Shown here piece by piece: positions 1-7,694 of a DNA stretch of 64,000 bases. Where the stretch lies: assembly GCA_964401385.1 (NCBI GenBank), contig CAYNYF010000001.1, forward strand, positions 1 through 64,000, given 5' to 3'. The stretch's first letter is position 1; each line of letters starts with the position of its first letter. The notes beneath the pieces were generated by a model, which did no database searches, was not told the DNA's origin, and worked only from the letters and a program-made list of their open reading frames with translations. The stretch is from CAYNYF01 sp964401385. GTDB lineage: Bacteria > Planctomycetota > Phycisphaerae > SM23-33. The position numbers and the translations under genes are program-made.

Positions 1-1492
1 GGCCGGGGAAGGCGATTTTGCCGTTATAGAGGTCATAGTCAAAGCAAGAACGACCCCTTTTCTTGTGATCGTCTACGATGCTGTAGCCGCTATTCGATGT
101 GATGCTGCCGCGCTTTGCCTCCCGTCCGAAATAACGTATGCTCCGTCCCTGTACATGCAGGATGTTGTTGCGGCTAATCAGCTCGGTGATGCCGTCTGAA
201 GTCGCCCCGATGCCGACGTTTGAACCCATGTTAATGCCTGAGGCGGGGACGGATGCGGGCTGCAGGATGGTGTTGTGAAACCAGTACTGCTGTCCGTACC
301 ACTCCCCCCCCCATCTACCGTGACTGCCGACCTTGCCGAGGCTCCGAGATGCGTCGTGTCGTTTGCCGTCCGGCGTGCATCGCGTCCTGCGCACGATGTT
401 ACGGAAAACGTACAAGGGTCCCTTGGTCACCGCGACCGTGGCCACGCTCTGATGCACAAGGTCGAAATAGTTACCCCAGATCCGCACGTTGCAGCCGCCT
501 CCTTCGGGCTCCACGCCGTCATCGAAAGCGTTCTGGACTGTGTTGCCATAGATGTCGGTGTCGGGACCCGGGAAACCCACGCTGCTGAAATTATCCCATC
601 CCCCCAGCGCATCGTTGTAGCAGTGCTTCTCATCTGCGTAGACGTCGTTGTACCGGATCACATGGTTGCCTCGATTGTTGATCCAGCCCACGGCGTAAGG
701 GCCCATGGGGTGATTCCGGAAAACCTCGCTCTTGAAGCGGGTCCGCTTGCGATCCTTCAATTCCGAGCGCTGCTGGGTCCAGTTGTTCGACGAGTAGCGC
801 GGATGGTGGATCCGGTTGCGCTGAATCACGATACACCGGAGCCTTTTGGATTTCGAGTAAACCGCCGAATGGTTGTTAATGCCGAAGCCCTGCTTGTTCT
901 TACGGCCCCAGCCGCTGATGTCACAGTGCTCGATCACCACATGATGGACATCGCCCAGTTCGATCCCGTGCACGGTTGCGCCTTTGATCGTCAGGCCCCG
1001 CAGGATGACGTAGGACGCGTCAACCTTCACGGACTTGAGAACGCCGTCTTTCCCGCCCTGGTACAGGACATAGCCGTCGGGCTTTCCGCCTTCTGTGATC
1101 ACGATATCGCCCGATTTGCCCGCGAGGCGAACGGTCCTCCTCACCGGAAACGTTTCGCTCCATGTCGCCGCCTGCAAAGAGGCCGACTCTGCATTGCCTT
1201 TGAGCGCGAGTTTCACCTCATAGGTGGTCCCGGGTTTCAGGCCTACGATGCTGCCGCGATATTCCTTGTTCCTTTTGTCGTACCAGAGCGGCAGCGCTTC
1301 CCGCCAGGCCGATGAACCGGTCCTTCGATACCGCACCGTGCATTCCGTGCTTTCTGAACCTTTGGCCGCCTTCCAGTAGAGGCCGATGCATTCGAAGGTG
1401 GCCGTCGCGGTGGGCTCGGCCGCGGTTAGGGATGGACTGCTTAGGCAAAGGACTCCAAGCACTATGAGGAATAATATCCTGAGAGTATTCAT
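1..1492 (-). CDS. Secreted right-handed beta-helix protein, 3' end beyond the window
   Basis: The reading frame is open from an ATG at 1492 to the window edge, giving at least 497 residues with no stop. GGGGAG lies about eight bases upstream of the ATG. Residues 1-25 form a signal peptide with a hydrophobic core rich in Leu/Ile. Residues about 27-100 resemble a fibronectin type III module (TTYEVKLALKG near its end). The remainder has repeated short strands with Asn/Gly turns such as VIEHCDISGWG, NHVIRYNDVY and NVRIWGNYFDLV, typical of pectate-lyase-like parallel beta-helix (PbH1/NosD-type) proteins. These usually bind or cleave polysaccharides outside the cytoplasm. The substrate cannot be read from the sequence. 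Its composition looks less GC-rich than the neighbours. The opposite-strand ORF at 275-1315 is a shadow. Confidence 0.8.
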   Translation of the reverse strand, partial: MNTLRILFLIVLGVLCLSSPSLTAAEPTATATFECIGLYWKAAKGSESTECTVRYRRTGSSAWREALPLWYDKRNKEYRGSIVGLKPGTTYEVKLALKGNAESASLQAATWSETFPVRRTVRLAGKSGDIVITEGGKPDGYVLYQGGKDGVLKSVKVDASYVILRGLTIKGATVHGIELGDVHHVVIEHCDISGWGRKNKQGFGINNHSAVYSKSKRLRCIVIQRNRIHHPRYSSNNWTQQRSELKDRKRTRFKSEVFRNHPMGPYAVGWINNRGNHVIRYNDVYADEKHCYNDALGGWDNFSSVGFPGPDTDIYGNTVQNAFDDGVEPEGGGCNVRIWGNYFDLVHQSVATVAVTKGPLYVFRNIVRRTRCTPDGKRHDASRSLGKVGSHGRWGGEWYGQQYWFHNTILQPASVPASGINMGSNVGIGATSDGITELISRNNILHVQGRSIRYFGREAKRGSITSNSGYSIVDDHKKRGRSCFDYDLYNGKIAFPG

Positions 1493-1864
1493 CAATCTTC
1501 TCCCCGTTATCTGATTCGTGACAACCCGTCTTGATTCCTGGCCACAAAAGTGTTTGACTCTTCAACCGGGATTTTCCGGATGGCCTTCGGCCGATGACCG
1601 CCGTCGCCCTTTCTGACGAGTCTACTCCTTGTCGCGAGATTGGCAAGCGCCTTTGCTGCTCGGCGGCGAGGTGCTCCCGGACCTCAAGGGCGGAAAATGG
1701 AAGGGCTGCTTCCACGTGCCGCGAAGCCTGTGGCTGTGCTGGAAGATACTCCGTGAACTCTGAAGAGTCCGCGCCCACGGCCGGCCTTGACCTCGACGGC
1801 CGGGCGATGTAGGACTACGGGGCGAGCGAAGCATCCGTACTTCCAAACACAAGGAGAACCCGTC
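1493..1864. other. Intergenic region between the beta-helix gene and ilvC
   Basis: This 372-base divergent gap must hold the promoters for the beta-helix gene and ilvC. I see the ribosome binding sites at both ends (GGGGAG for the left gene, AAGGAG for ilvC) but no promoter I would defend. Short frames here, for example 1594-1812, have no family features. Confidence 0.5.
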
Positions 1865-2965
1865 ATGGCACGGATCAATTTCGGTGGCGTCAAGGAAGAC
1901 GTGATCACCCGCGGGGAGTTCCCCATGTCCAGGGCCCGCAGGGCGCTGAAGGGCGAGACCATCGCCGTCATCGGCTACGGCGTGCAGGGGCCGGCGCAGT
2001 CGCTGAACATGAAGGACAACGGCTTCAAGGTGATCGTCGGCCAGGCGAAGCGCTTCCGGGCCGACTGGAACCGCGCCGTCAAAGACGGCTGGAAGCCGGG
2101 CAAGACCCTCTTCGACATCGACGAGGCCGCCCGGCGCGGAACCATCATCGAGATGCTCGTCTCCGACGCCGCCCAGAAGGCGATCTGGCCGACGATCAAG
2201 AAGAACCTTGACCCCGGCGACGCCCTGTACTTCTCGCACGGCTTCTCCATCGTCTACCGGAAACAGACCAAGGTCGTCCCACCAAAGGACGTGGACGTGA
2301 TCATGGTGGCGCCGAAGGGCTCGGGCACGTCGCTCCGCCGGAACTTCCTTTCCGGCGCGGGCATCAACGCCAGCTTCGCCATCGAGCAGGACGCCACCGG
2401 GCGGGCGCGCCAGCGCTGCATCGCACTGGGCATCGCCATCGGCTCGGGGTACCTGTTCCCCACGACGTTCAAGGGCGAGGTCTACAGCGACCTCACCGGC
2501 GAGCGCGGCGTGCTGATGGGGGCTCTGGCGGGCATCATGGAGGCACAGTACGACACCCTGCGAGCCCACGGCCACAGCCCGTCGGAGGCATTCAACGAGA
2601 CCGTCGAGGAGCTGACCGAAAGCCTGATCAAGCTGGTGAGCGAGAACGGCATGGACTGGATGTACGCCAACTGCTCGGCCACCGCCCAGCGCGGGGCGCT
2701 GGACTGGAAGCCGAAGTTCAAGAAGGCCGTAATGCCCGTTTTCAAAGAGCTTTACAAGCGGGTCGCCACGGGCGTCGAGACCCGCCGCGTCATCAGCACC
2801 TGCGGCAAGCCGGACTACCAGAAGCAGCTCGCCAAGGAGCTGGCGGTCATCGGCAACTCCGAGATGTGGCGGGCGGGCGCGGCCACGCGGGCCCTCCGCC
2901 CCAAGGAGCCCGCGAGGAAGATCTCCAAGGCCACCAAGGGCGTCGCCGGGAGAAAGGCGAACTGA
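1865..2965 (+). CDS. ilvC: Ketol-acid reductoisomerase (NADP+)
   Basis: Catalyses isomeroreduction of 2-acetolactate and 2-aceto-2-hydroxybutyrate, the second common step of Val, Leu and Ile synthesis, in the cytoplasm with Mg2+ and NADPH. The 366-residue protein begins MARINFGG and carries the dinucleotide-binding loop VIGYGVQGPAQSLN near residue 40, a KGSGTSLRR segment, and the acidic metal-binding helices (SDLTGERGVLMG, ETVEELTESL). Length and the C-terminal extension fit the slightly longer class I enzymes seen in Bacteroidetes and Planctomycetes. The start at 1865 is chosen over an upstream in-frame start at 1787 because AAGGAG sits eight bases before it and family homology begins there. 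No other ilv or leu gene is present in the window. Confidence 0.95.
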   Translation: MARINFGGVKEDVITRGEFPMSRARRALKGETIAVIGYGVQGPAQSLNMKDNGFKVIVGQAKRFRADWNRAVKDGWKPGKTLFDIDEAARRGTIIEMLVSDAAQKAIWPTIKKNLDPGDALYFSHGFSIVYRKQTKVVPPKDVDVIMVAPKGSGTSLRRNFLSGAGINASFAIEQDATGRARQRCIALGIAIGSGYLFPTTFKGEVYSDLTGERGVLMGALAGIMEAQYDTLRAHGHSPSEAFNETVEELTESLIKLVSENGMDWMYANCSATAQRGALDWKPKFKKAVMPVFKELYKRVATGVETRRVISTCGKPDYQKQLAKELAVIGNSEMWRAGAATRALRPKEPARKISKATKGVAGRKAN

Positions 2966-3034
2966 CGCCTGCGCGGGCGCACCCGGTGCTGGTGAATCCA
3001 TGCTTCACCGGCGCCCTCGCCGAGCCGATACAGC

Positions 3035-3063
3035 TTGACGAGTTCGACGCTGCCGGATATCAT
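3035..3063 (+). promoter_or_regulatory. Sigma70-type promoter of the metG leader
   Basis: TTGACG (3035-3040), a 17-base spacer, then TATCAT (3058-3063): five of six matches in each hexamer. Predicted transcription start about 3070, fifteen bases before a leader ORF. Confidence 0.65.
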
Positions 3064-3084
3064 TATCCCAGCGTCAGGAGAGAA

Positions 3085-3189
3085 GTGTTGCCGAGCTGTG
3101 CGGACAAATTGGGCCAACCGAACGCGTCATCGGGTCGCATGATGATGCGCCGGGCCTGGTCTGCCGTCGGCTCGGGCATCATGCCGTAA
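3085..3189 (+). CDS. Met-rich leader peptide of metG (34 aa)
   Basis: GTG start at 3085, or the in-frame TTG at 3088, stop TAA at 3187-3189. AGGAG at 3076-3080 gives spacers of four and seven bases respectively, so the TTG may be the true start. The peptide has the run RMMMRR at residues 18-23 and a fourth internal Met at residue 33, just before the Pro-stop. It matches no protein family and makes sense only as a leader ORF whose translation senses methionyl-tRNA. Longer versions of the frame reaching back into ilvC lack a ribosome binding site. Confidence 0.55.
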   Translation: MLPSCADKLGQPNASSGRMMMRRAWSAVGSGIMP

Positions 3190-3216
3190 GCTGCCCGCCG
3201 AATACCGAAGGCAACC

Positions 3217-3255
3217 GGGCCCAGGAGCGTTGAACGCCCTGGGCCCTTTTCTTTT
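3217..3255 (+). terminator. Perfect intrinsic terminator before metG
   Basis: GGGCCCAGG (3217-3225) pairs perfectly with CCTGGGCCC (3238-3246); GCGT/ACGC extend the stem inward past a bulged A, leaving a TGA loop. A TTTTCTTTT tract follows at 3247-3255. It faces the plus strand only. Confidence 0.85.
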
Positions 3256-3279
3256 CCCCCCAAACCCGGGAGACAACCC

Positions 3280-4743
3280 ATGGCAGGCAAGCTATACATC
3301 ACGACCACGATTCCCTACGTCAACGCCCCGCCGCACGTTGGCTTCGCCCTGGAGCTGGTGCAGGCCGACGCCGTCGCGAGGTTTCATCGCCGCCTCGGCC
3401 GGCAGGTTCGCTTCCAGACCGGCACCGACGAGAACGCCTTCAAAAACGTGGTGGCCGCCCGCGAGCAGGGGCTCAGCGTGGGCGAACTGGTCGAGCGGAA
3501 TTCGCAAAGGTTTCGGGACCTGGGCGAGGCCCTGCACGTCTCGGCCGACAACTTCATCCGCACCACCCAGCCGGCCCATCGCGCCGGCGTGCACGCCCTG
3601 TGGCGGCGGTTCCGCCCGTCAGACCTGTATCCCAGGAGCTACCGCGGCCTGTACTGCACCGGCTGCGAGGACTTCTACCTGGAAAAGGACCTGGTCGACG
3701 GCCGCTGCCCCGAGCACGGCACCCGGCCGGCGGAAGTCGCCGAGGAGAACTATTTCCTGCGGCTGTCGCGCTACCAGGAGCAGGTCGAGCGCCTGCTGGC
3801 CGAGTCCACCATCGAGGTGGTGCCGGGAAGCCGGCGGAACGAGGTGCTCCGCTTCGTCCGCGGCGGGCTGCGGGACATCAGCGTCTCCCGGTCGGCCGCG
3901 CGCGCCGGCGGCTGGGGCATCGGCGTTCCCGGCGACGACTCGCAGGTGATCTACGTCTGGATCGACGCGCTGACCAATTACCTCAGCGGCCTGGGGTTCG
4001 GAAGCGGCCAGGCGTGGTCCGGCTGGTGGAGCGAGGACGTGGAGAAGGTCCACGTGATCGGCAAGAACGTGTGGAAGTTCCACGCGGTGTACTGGCCGGC
4101 GATGCTGCTCTCGGCCGGGCTGCCGCTGCCGGACCAGATCGTCGTCCACGGCTTCCTGACCGTCGAGGGAAGGAAGATCGGCAAGTCCCTCGGCAACGCC
4201 GTCGATCCCTTCGACGTCCTCGGCGAGTTCGGCGCGGACGCCGTGCGCTACTATCTGCTCCGGGCGGTGCCGCCCTTTGGCGACGGCGACTTCTCCCGGC
4301 GGCAGCTCCAGCGGCTCTACCAGAGTGACCTGGCCAACGGGCTGGGCAACCTCGTAAGCCGAATCACCGCCATGTGCGAGCGTGCCGGCTGCGCTGGCTG
4401 CGAAACCCGGGCAGCGCCCGAGCCGCCCGATGGCTACCTCCGCGCCTTCGCCGGCTATGAGTTCGGCAAGGCCGTCTCGGCCCTGTGGTCTATCGTCGAC
4501 CGGCTGAACCGGGAGATCGAGGCAGCCCGGCCGTGGGAGCTGCTCAATGGCGGCGACCGCGGGCGGCTGAGCGAACACCTGCGGCGCTGGCTGGGCGAGC
4601 TGCACCGCATTGGCTACTGGCTGGAGCCGCTGCTGCCGGAGACGTCCGGCCGAATCGCCCGGGTCCTCAGCCACTCGCCCATCCGCCAGCCCGGTCCGCT
4701 CTTCCCCCGCCTGGACTCATCCGCGCGCCCCGGGCGCCGGTAG
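3280..4743 (+). CDS. metG: Methionyl-tRNA synthetase
   Basis: Charges tRNA-Met for initiation and elongation. The 487-residue protein has the class I signature PYVNAPPHVGF (residues 12-22, HVGF replacing HIGH), a zinc knuckle CTGCEDFYLEKD...CPEHG at about 126-147, and a KIGKS form of the KMSKS loop near residue 298. It ends after the anticodon-binding helical domain and lacks the C-terminal tRNA-binding (Arc1p/EMAP-like) domain, so it is the short form. GGGAGAC precedes the ATG by about six bases. The gene stands immediately downstream of an intrinsic terminator and Met-rich leader ORF, so its expression probably depends on readthrough. Confidence 0.93.
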   Translation: MAGKLYITTTIPYVNAPPHVGFALELVQADAVARFHRRLGRQVRFQTGTDENAFKNVVAAREQGLSVGELVERNSQRFRDLGEALHVSADNFIRTTQPAHRAGVHALWRRFRPSDLYPRSYRGLYCTGCEDFYLEKDLVDGRCPEHGTRPAEVAEENYFLRLSRYQEQVERLLAESTIEVVPGSRRNEVLRFVRGGLRDISVSRSAARAGGWGIGVPGDDSQVIYVWIDALTNYLSGLGFGSGQAWSGWWSEDVEKVHVIGKNVWKFHAVYWPAMLLSAGLPLPDQIVVHGFLTVEGRKIGKSLGNAVDPFDVLGEFGADAVRYYLLRAVPPFGDGDFSRRQLQRLYQSDLANGLGNLVSRITAMCERAGCAGCETRAAPEPPDGYLRAFAGYEFGKAVSALWSIVDRLNREIEAARPWELLNGGDRGRLSEHLRRWLGELHRIGYWLEPLLPETSGRIARVLSHSPIRQPGPLFPRLDSSARPGRR

Positions 4744-4821
4744 GGCAAGGCAAAATCCGGTAGACATTCCGAATGCGGCCGTCCATGATTGGGCGGCCGC
4801 GGCGCCTGGGGCGAGATCGCG

Positions 4822-5400
4822 ATGACGGACGTCGACAAGCTCAAGCGGGAGATCGTCTTCAACGTACGCCTCCGCGGGCACGAGCTGACCTTCCACAGCA
4901 CCTGGGGTCTGTTCAGCCCGCGGAGAGTGGACGAGGGGTCGTATCTGCTCATCCGGCAGATCGAAGTCGGCGAAGGCGACGTGACGCTCGACCTGGGCTG
5001 CGGGTACGGGGCGATCGGCGTGGCGGTCGCCGCGCTCTGCCCGGCCGGGCGGGTGCACATGGTGGACAAGGACTACGTCGCCGTCGAGTACGCCCGCAGG
5101 AACGCCGAGGCCAACGGCCTGACCAACTGCCGGGCGTACCTCTCCAACGCCTTCAGCGAGGTGCCGGATATCCGCTTCGACAACATCGCCGCCAACCTGC
5201 CGGCCAAGGTGGGAAAGGAGCTGCTCACGATCATCCTGCACGACGCCAAGGCCCACCTGAAAAGCAGCGGGCGGTTCTACGCCGTGACCGTCACCGGCCT
5301 GCGGAAGTTCATCCGCCGAAACCTCGAGGAGGTCTTCGGCAACTACGCCAAGCTCAAGCAGGGCAGGCACCACACCGTGGCTATGGCCGTCCGCGAGTAG
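4822..5400 (+). CDS. Class I SAM-dependent methyltransferase, RsmC/MTS-like
   Basis: A 192-residue Rossmann-fold methyltransferase. The SAM-binding motif I is LDLGCGYGAIGVA near residue 57, followed by the acidic motif MVDKD and a helix VEYARRNAEANGL. The closest family is the small methyltransferase domain (MTS) of RsmC-type 16S rRNA guanine-N2 methyltransferases. However, the catalytic NPP(F/Y) motif of that family is replaced by NLPAK here, so the substrate is uncertain. Start 4822 was preferred to an in-frame start at 4789 because the protein aligns from MTDVDKLKREI. A stem (CCGCGAG/CTCGCGG) straddles its stop codon. It is 78 bases after metG and may share its transcript. Confidence 0.75.
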   Translation: MTDVDKLKREIVFNVRLRGHELTFHSTWGLFSPRRVDEGSYLLIRQIEVGEGDVTLDLGCGYGAIGVAVAALCPAGRVHMVDKDYVAVEYARRNAEANGLTNCRAYLSNAFSEVPDIRFDNIAANLPAKVGKELLTIILHDAKAHLKSSGRFYAVTVTGLRKFIRRNLEEVFGNYAKLKQGRHHTVAMAVRE

Positions 5401-5410
5401 TCCCTCGCGG
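5391..5410 (+). terminator. GC stem across the methyltransferase stop codon
   Basis: CCGCGAG (5391-5397) and CTCGCGG (5404-5410) form a perfect 7-bp stem with a six-base loop that contains the stop TAG. No T tract follows, so termination is only a guess; it lies in a convergent junction. Confidence 0.3.
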
Positions 5411-5502
5411 GCGCGGCGGCGACCAGGACCGCGTTTTCATCCCCCGGAAGCATCCGACTGGGAGGGTCTGCGCTACCGTGAGCTCAGGCCGGCGGGGCTG
5501 GC

Positions 5503-6768
5503 CTATTTGCTCAGCTCCTTCCACAGGGCGTCCTCGACGGTGCGGAACTTCTCGAAGCTGCCCTGGAGGTGTGCGAGGATCTTCGCCAGCTCCGGGTCGC
5601 CGGCGGTCACGCCGGCCGGGCGGGCCTTGCGCAGGGCGTCCAGGCGGGTCAGGGCGTCGTCGAGCTGCTCGGCCCCCTCGGCGAAGGCGCGGGCGGCGTC
5701 GTAGATGTTCTGGCTGTCGACCTCGCCCGGCTTCGGCCGCTGCACCAGCCGCCACGGGTTTCGCCGGATTTCCTTCGCGGCCGCGGAGAGGTTCAGCGAC
5801 ATCGACTTCATGTTCAGCACGATCTCGTCGATGTTCTCGCGGTTGAGGACGATCACGTCCTTGGCGTTGCCCGTCAGCGTCTTGATGTCGCCGATGATCT
5901 CCAGCAGCGTGTTGTTGGACGTGCGCAGGCCGGCCAGGAGCACGGCCAAGTCCTTGTCGACGTATTGCCGGATCTTTCCGACGGTCGCCTCCACGTCCGG
6001 CCGGACTTTGACCATCATGCCGGAGGCGTTCTCGGCCAGCTTGGTGACGTGGTCGGCGACGACGTGCACCTTGCTCAGCAGGGCCTGGGCTTGGTTCTTA
6101 TCCATCTCCAGCTTGAGCTTCTCGGCCATCACGAGCAGATTCGCCGAGGTTGCCTTCAAGCTGGCGACGGTGTCCTTGACCTCGACCAGCAGGGCGGCCG
6201 AGTTGTCCAGGTCGAATTCCCTGACCAGCGTGTCCGTGACTCCCTTGACGTTGTCGGCGGCGGTGGCGACGCTGGAGAGCGCCTGCTGGAACTGCTCCCT
6301 CTGCTTGTCGCCGTAGCCCAGCACGTCCTGGGCCTGGCGGAAGAGGCTGCTGGGCCCCTCGTTCAGGGGGATAGGGTTGCTATCGCCGGCCAGCGGGGCG
6401 TTGCCGCTGCCGAAGTTCTCCAGCACCACGGAGGCCCCGCCGATGAACTCGACCACGGCCACGGCCCGGGCGTCGCAGCCCACCTGCACGTCCTTGCGCT
6501 CCAGGCGCGTCTCGTAAAAGGTGCGCTTGGAGGCCGGATCGAAGCGGATGGCCTTGATCTTGCCGATGGCGGCGTCGTTGACCTTGACGGCGCTGCCGAT
6601 CGCCAGACCCAGCGTTCCCCGCCCTTGCTGCACGAAGAAAACGACCTTCTGCCCGCGCTGGGTGAGCACGTCGGCCGCCCCCAGCCAGATCAGCACCCCC
6701 ACGCCCGCCGCCAGCGCCAGCAGAACGAAAACCCCGGCCGCCAGCTCGCTGCGCTTTCCTTTTGCCAT
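5503..6768 (-). CDS. mlaD: MlaD/MCE-family lipid-transport protein
   Basis: Periplasmic subunit of an Mla-type ABC system that shuttles phospholipids between inner and outer membranes. The 421-residue protein has one N-terminal membrane anchor (about residues 10-30, LAAGVFVLLALAAGVGVLIWL), then an MCE domain at about 35-120 (GLAIGSAVKVNDAAIGKIKAI, VEFIGGASVVLENFG). A long helical region with Asn/Leu-rich segments follows, as in other MCE proteins that form a tunnel. It is the last gene of the leftward cluster HEAT lipoprotein, kinase, STAS, mlaE, mlaF, mlaD, 18 bases after mlaF. No MlaC-type soluble carrier is seen; the long helical tail may replace it, which is inference. Confidence 0.85.
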   Translation of the reverse strand: MAKGKRSELAAGVFVLLALAAGVGVLIWLGAADVLTQRGQKVVFFVQQGRGTLGLAIGSAVKVNDAAIGKIKAIRFDPASKRTFYETRLERKDVQVGCDARAVAVVEFIGGASVVLENFGSGNAPLAGDSNPIPLNEGPSSLFRQAQDVLGYGDKQREQFQQALSSVATAADNVKGVTDTLVREFDLDNSAALLVEVKDTVASLKATSANLLVMAEKLKLEMDKNQAQALLSKVHVVADHVTKLAENASGMMVKVRPDVEATVGKIRQYVDKDLAVLLAGLRTSNNTLLEIIGDIKTLTGNAKDVIVLNRENIDEIVLNMKSMSLNLSAAAKEIRRNPWRLVQRPKPGEVDSQNIYDAARAFAEGAEQLDDALTRLDALRKARPAGVTAGDPELAKILAHLQGSFEKFRTVEDALWKELSK

Positions 6769-6786
6769 GTTCGATCTCTCCGTCTC

Positions 6787-7668
6787 TCAGCCGCCGCTGG
6801 CGGCCTCGAGGATGTCCTCTTCAAAGCCGGTGGACAGTCTCCTGGCGGTAATCGGCCCGTCGGAATCGCCGCGGAGGAACTGGCGGATCAGGTCGGCGCT
6901 CTCCTCGCCCGTGGCCGGGCCGTCGCGCAGGGACTCGAACTCGCTCCGCCGGCCCACCTTCAGAATTCTGCCCAAGTCCAGCATGGCCATGCGGTCGGCG
7001 ATGCGAAAGGCCGAGTCCATCTCGTGCGTGACCACCACGCTGGAGACCCCCAGCTTGCCCGACAGGTCCATGATGAGCTGATCGATCTCCGCCGACGTGA
7101 CCGGGTCCAGCCCCGCCGACGGCTCGTCGTAGAAGATGATCTCCGGGTCCATGGCGATGGCCCGCGCCAGGCCGGCGCGCTTCTTCATGCCGCCGGAGAT
7201 CTCCGACGGCATCAGGTCCACCGCCTGCCGCAGCCCCACCTGCTCCAGCTTGATCTTGACGACGATCTCGATGGTTTCCTCATCCAGCTCGGTGTGCTCG
7301 CGCAGGGGCAGGGCGACGTTGTCGCCGACGGTCATGGAATTGAACAGCGCCCCCGACTGAAACAGGATTCCGAACCGCAGCCGCAGGCTGTTCAGGACCG
7401 GCTCGTCGACCTCGGCCAGGTTGCGCCCGAGCAGCTCGACGCGGCCCTCGTCGGGCAACAGCGAGCCAACCATGACCCGCAGCAGCGTGCTCTTGCCGCA
7501 GCCGGACCCGCCCATGATGACCATTGTCTCGCCGGGGTAGACCTCCAGGTTCACCCCGTCGAGCACGGCCCGCCCGCCGAAGCGCTTCACCAGGTCGACC
7601 ACGCGGATGACGGGCTGGGCTTTCCCGCCCCCGGCCGCCGTCGCATTATCGCTATCCGAGAGTGCCAT
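6787..7668 (-). CDS. mlaF: Mla-type ABC transporter ATP-binding protein
   Basis: ATPase of the lipid-transport system. The 293-residue protein shows Walker A GGSGCGKST near residue 54, the family-typical signature ISGGMKKRAGLARA, Walker B EIIFYDEPSAGLDP and the H-loop VVTHEM. The GGM variant of the signature is typical of MlaF/Mkl proteins rather than import ABCs. A Ser/Asp-rich N-terminal tail precedes the conserved start of the domain, and about 50 residues follow the domain. The ATG is at 7666-7668. It lies between mlaE (26-base gap) and mlaD (18-base gap), so it is almost surely co-transcribed with both. Confidence 0.92.
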   Translation of the reverse strand: MALSDSDNATAAGGGKAQPVIRVVDLVKRFGGRAVLDGVNLEVYPGETMVIMGGSGCGKSTLLRVMVGSLLPDEGRVELLGRNLAEVDEPVLNSLRLRFGILFQSGALFNSMTVGDNVALPLREHTELDEETIEIVVKIKLEQVGLRQAVDLMPSEISGGMKKRAGLARAIAMDPEIIFYDEPSAGLDPVTSAEIDQLIMDLSGKLGVSSVVVTHEMDSAFRIADRMAMLDLGRILKVGRRSEFESLRDGPATGEESADLIRQFLRGDSDGPITARRLSTGFEEDILEAASGG

Positions 7669-7694
7669 TTGCTTTCATTCGGGCACATTCGCAA

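Larger units (their letters stand above)
3070..3255 (+). promoter_or_regulatory. Transcription-attenuation leader upstream of metG
   Basis: A predicted 186-base leader runs from the promoter at 3035-3063 to a perfect intrinsic terminator, 24 bases before metG. It holds a 34-codon ORF with three consecutive Met codons at 3139-3147. Two mutually exclusive folds are visible. In the first, GCATGATG (3137-3144, overlapping the Met codons) pairs with CATCATGC (3177-3184), eight base pairs, trapping 3145-3176 in a loop. In the second, GGGCCTGGT (3152-3160) pairs with ACCGGGCCC (3214-3222), nine pairs with one G-U, which destroys the left arm of the terminator (3217-3225). The inference is Met-dependent ribosome-mediated attenuation of metG. 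It could alternatively be a free-standing small RNA. Confidence 0.6.

Noticed and set aside
275..1315. 346-codon plus-strand frame opposite the beta-helix gene
   Set aside because: The minus frame has signal peptide, Fn3 and beta-helix features; this one has none.
1594..1812. Small ORFs and a GKWKG-type peptide resembling a degenerate toxin between the beta-helix gene and ilvC
   Set aside because: Too short, no start signals and no convincing family match.
2866..3189. 107-codon frame starting inside ilvC
   Set aside because: Only the final 34 codons have a ribosome binding site and promoter; the first part overlaps the ilvC coding end.
3070..3255. T-box or SAM (S-box) riboswitch upstream of metG
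   Set aside because: No AGGGTGGNACCGCG T-box bulge sequence. A GGCAACC is present at 3210-3216 but the rest of the S-box core is absent; the Met leader ORF explains the region better.
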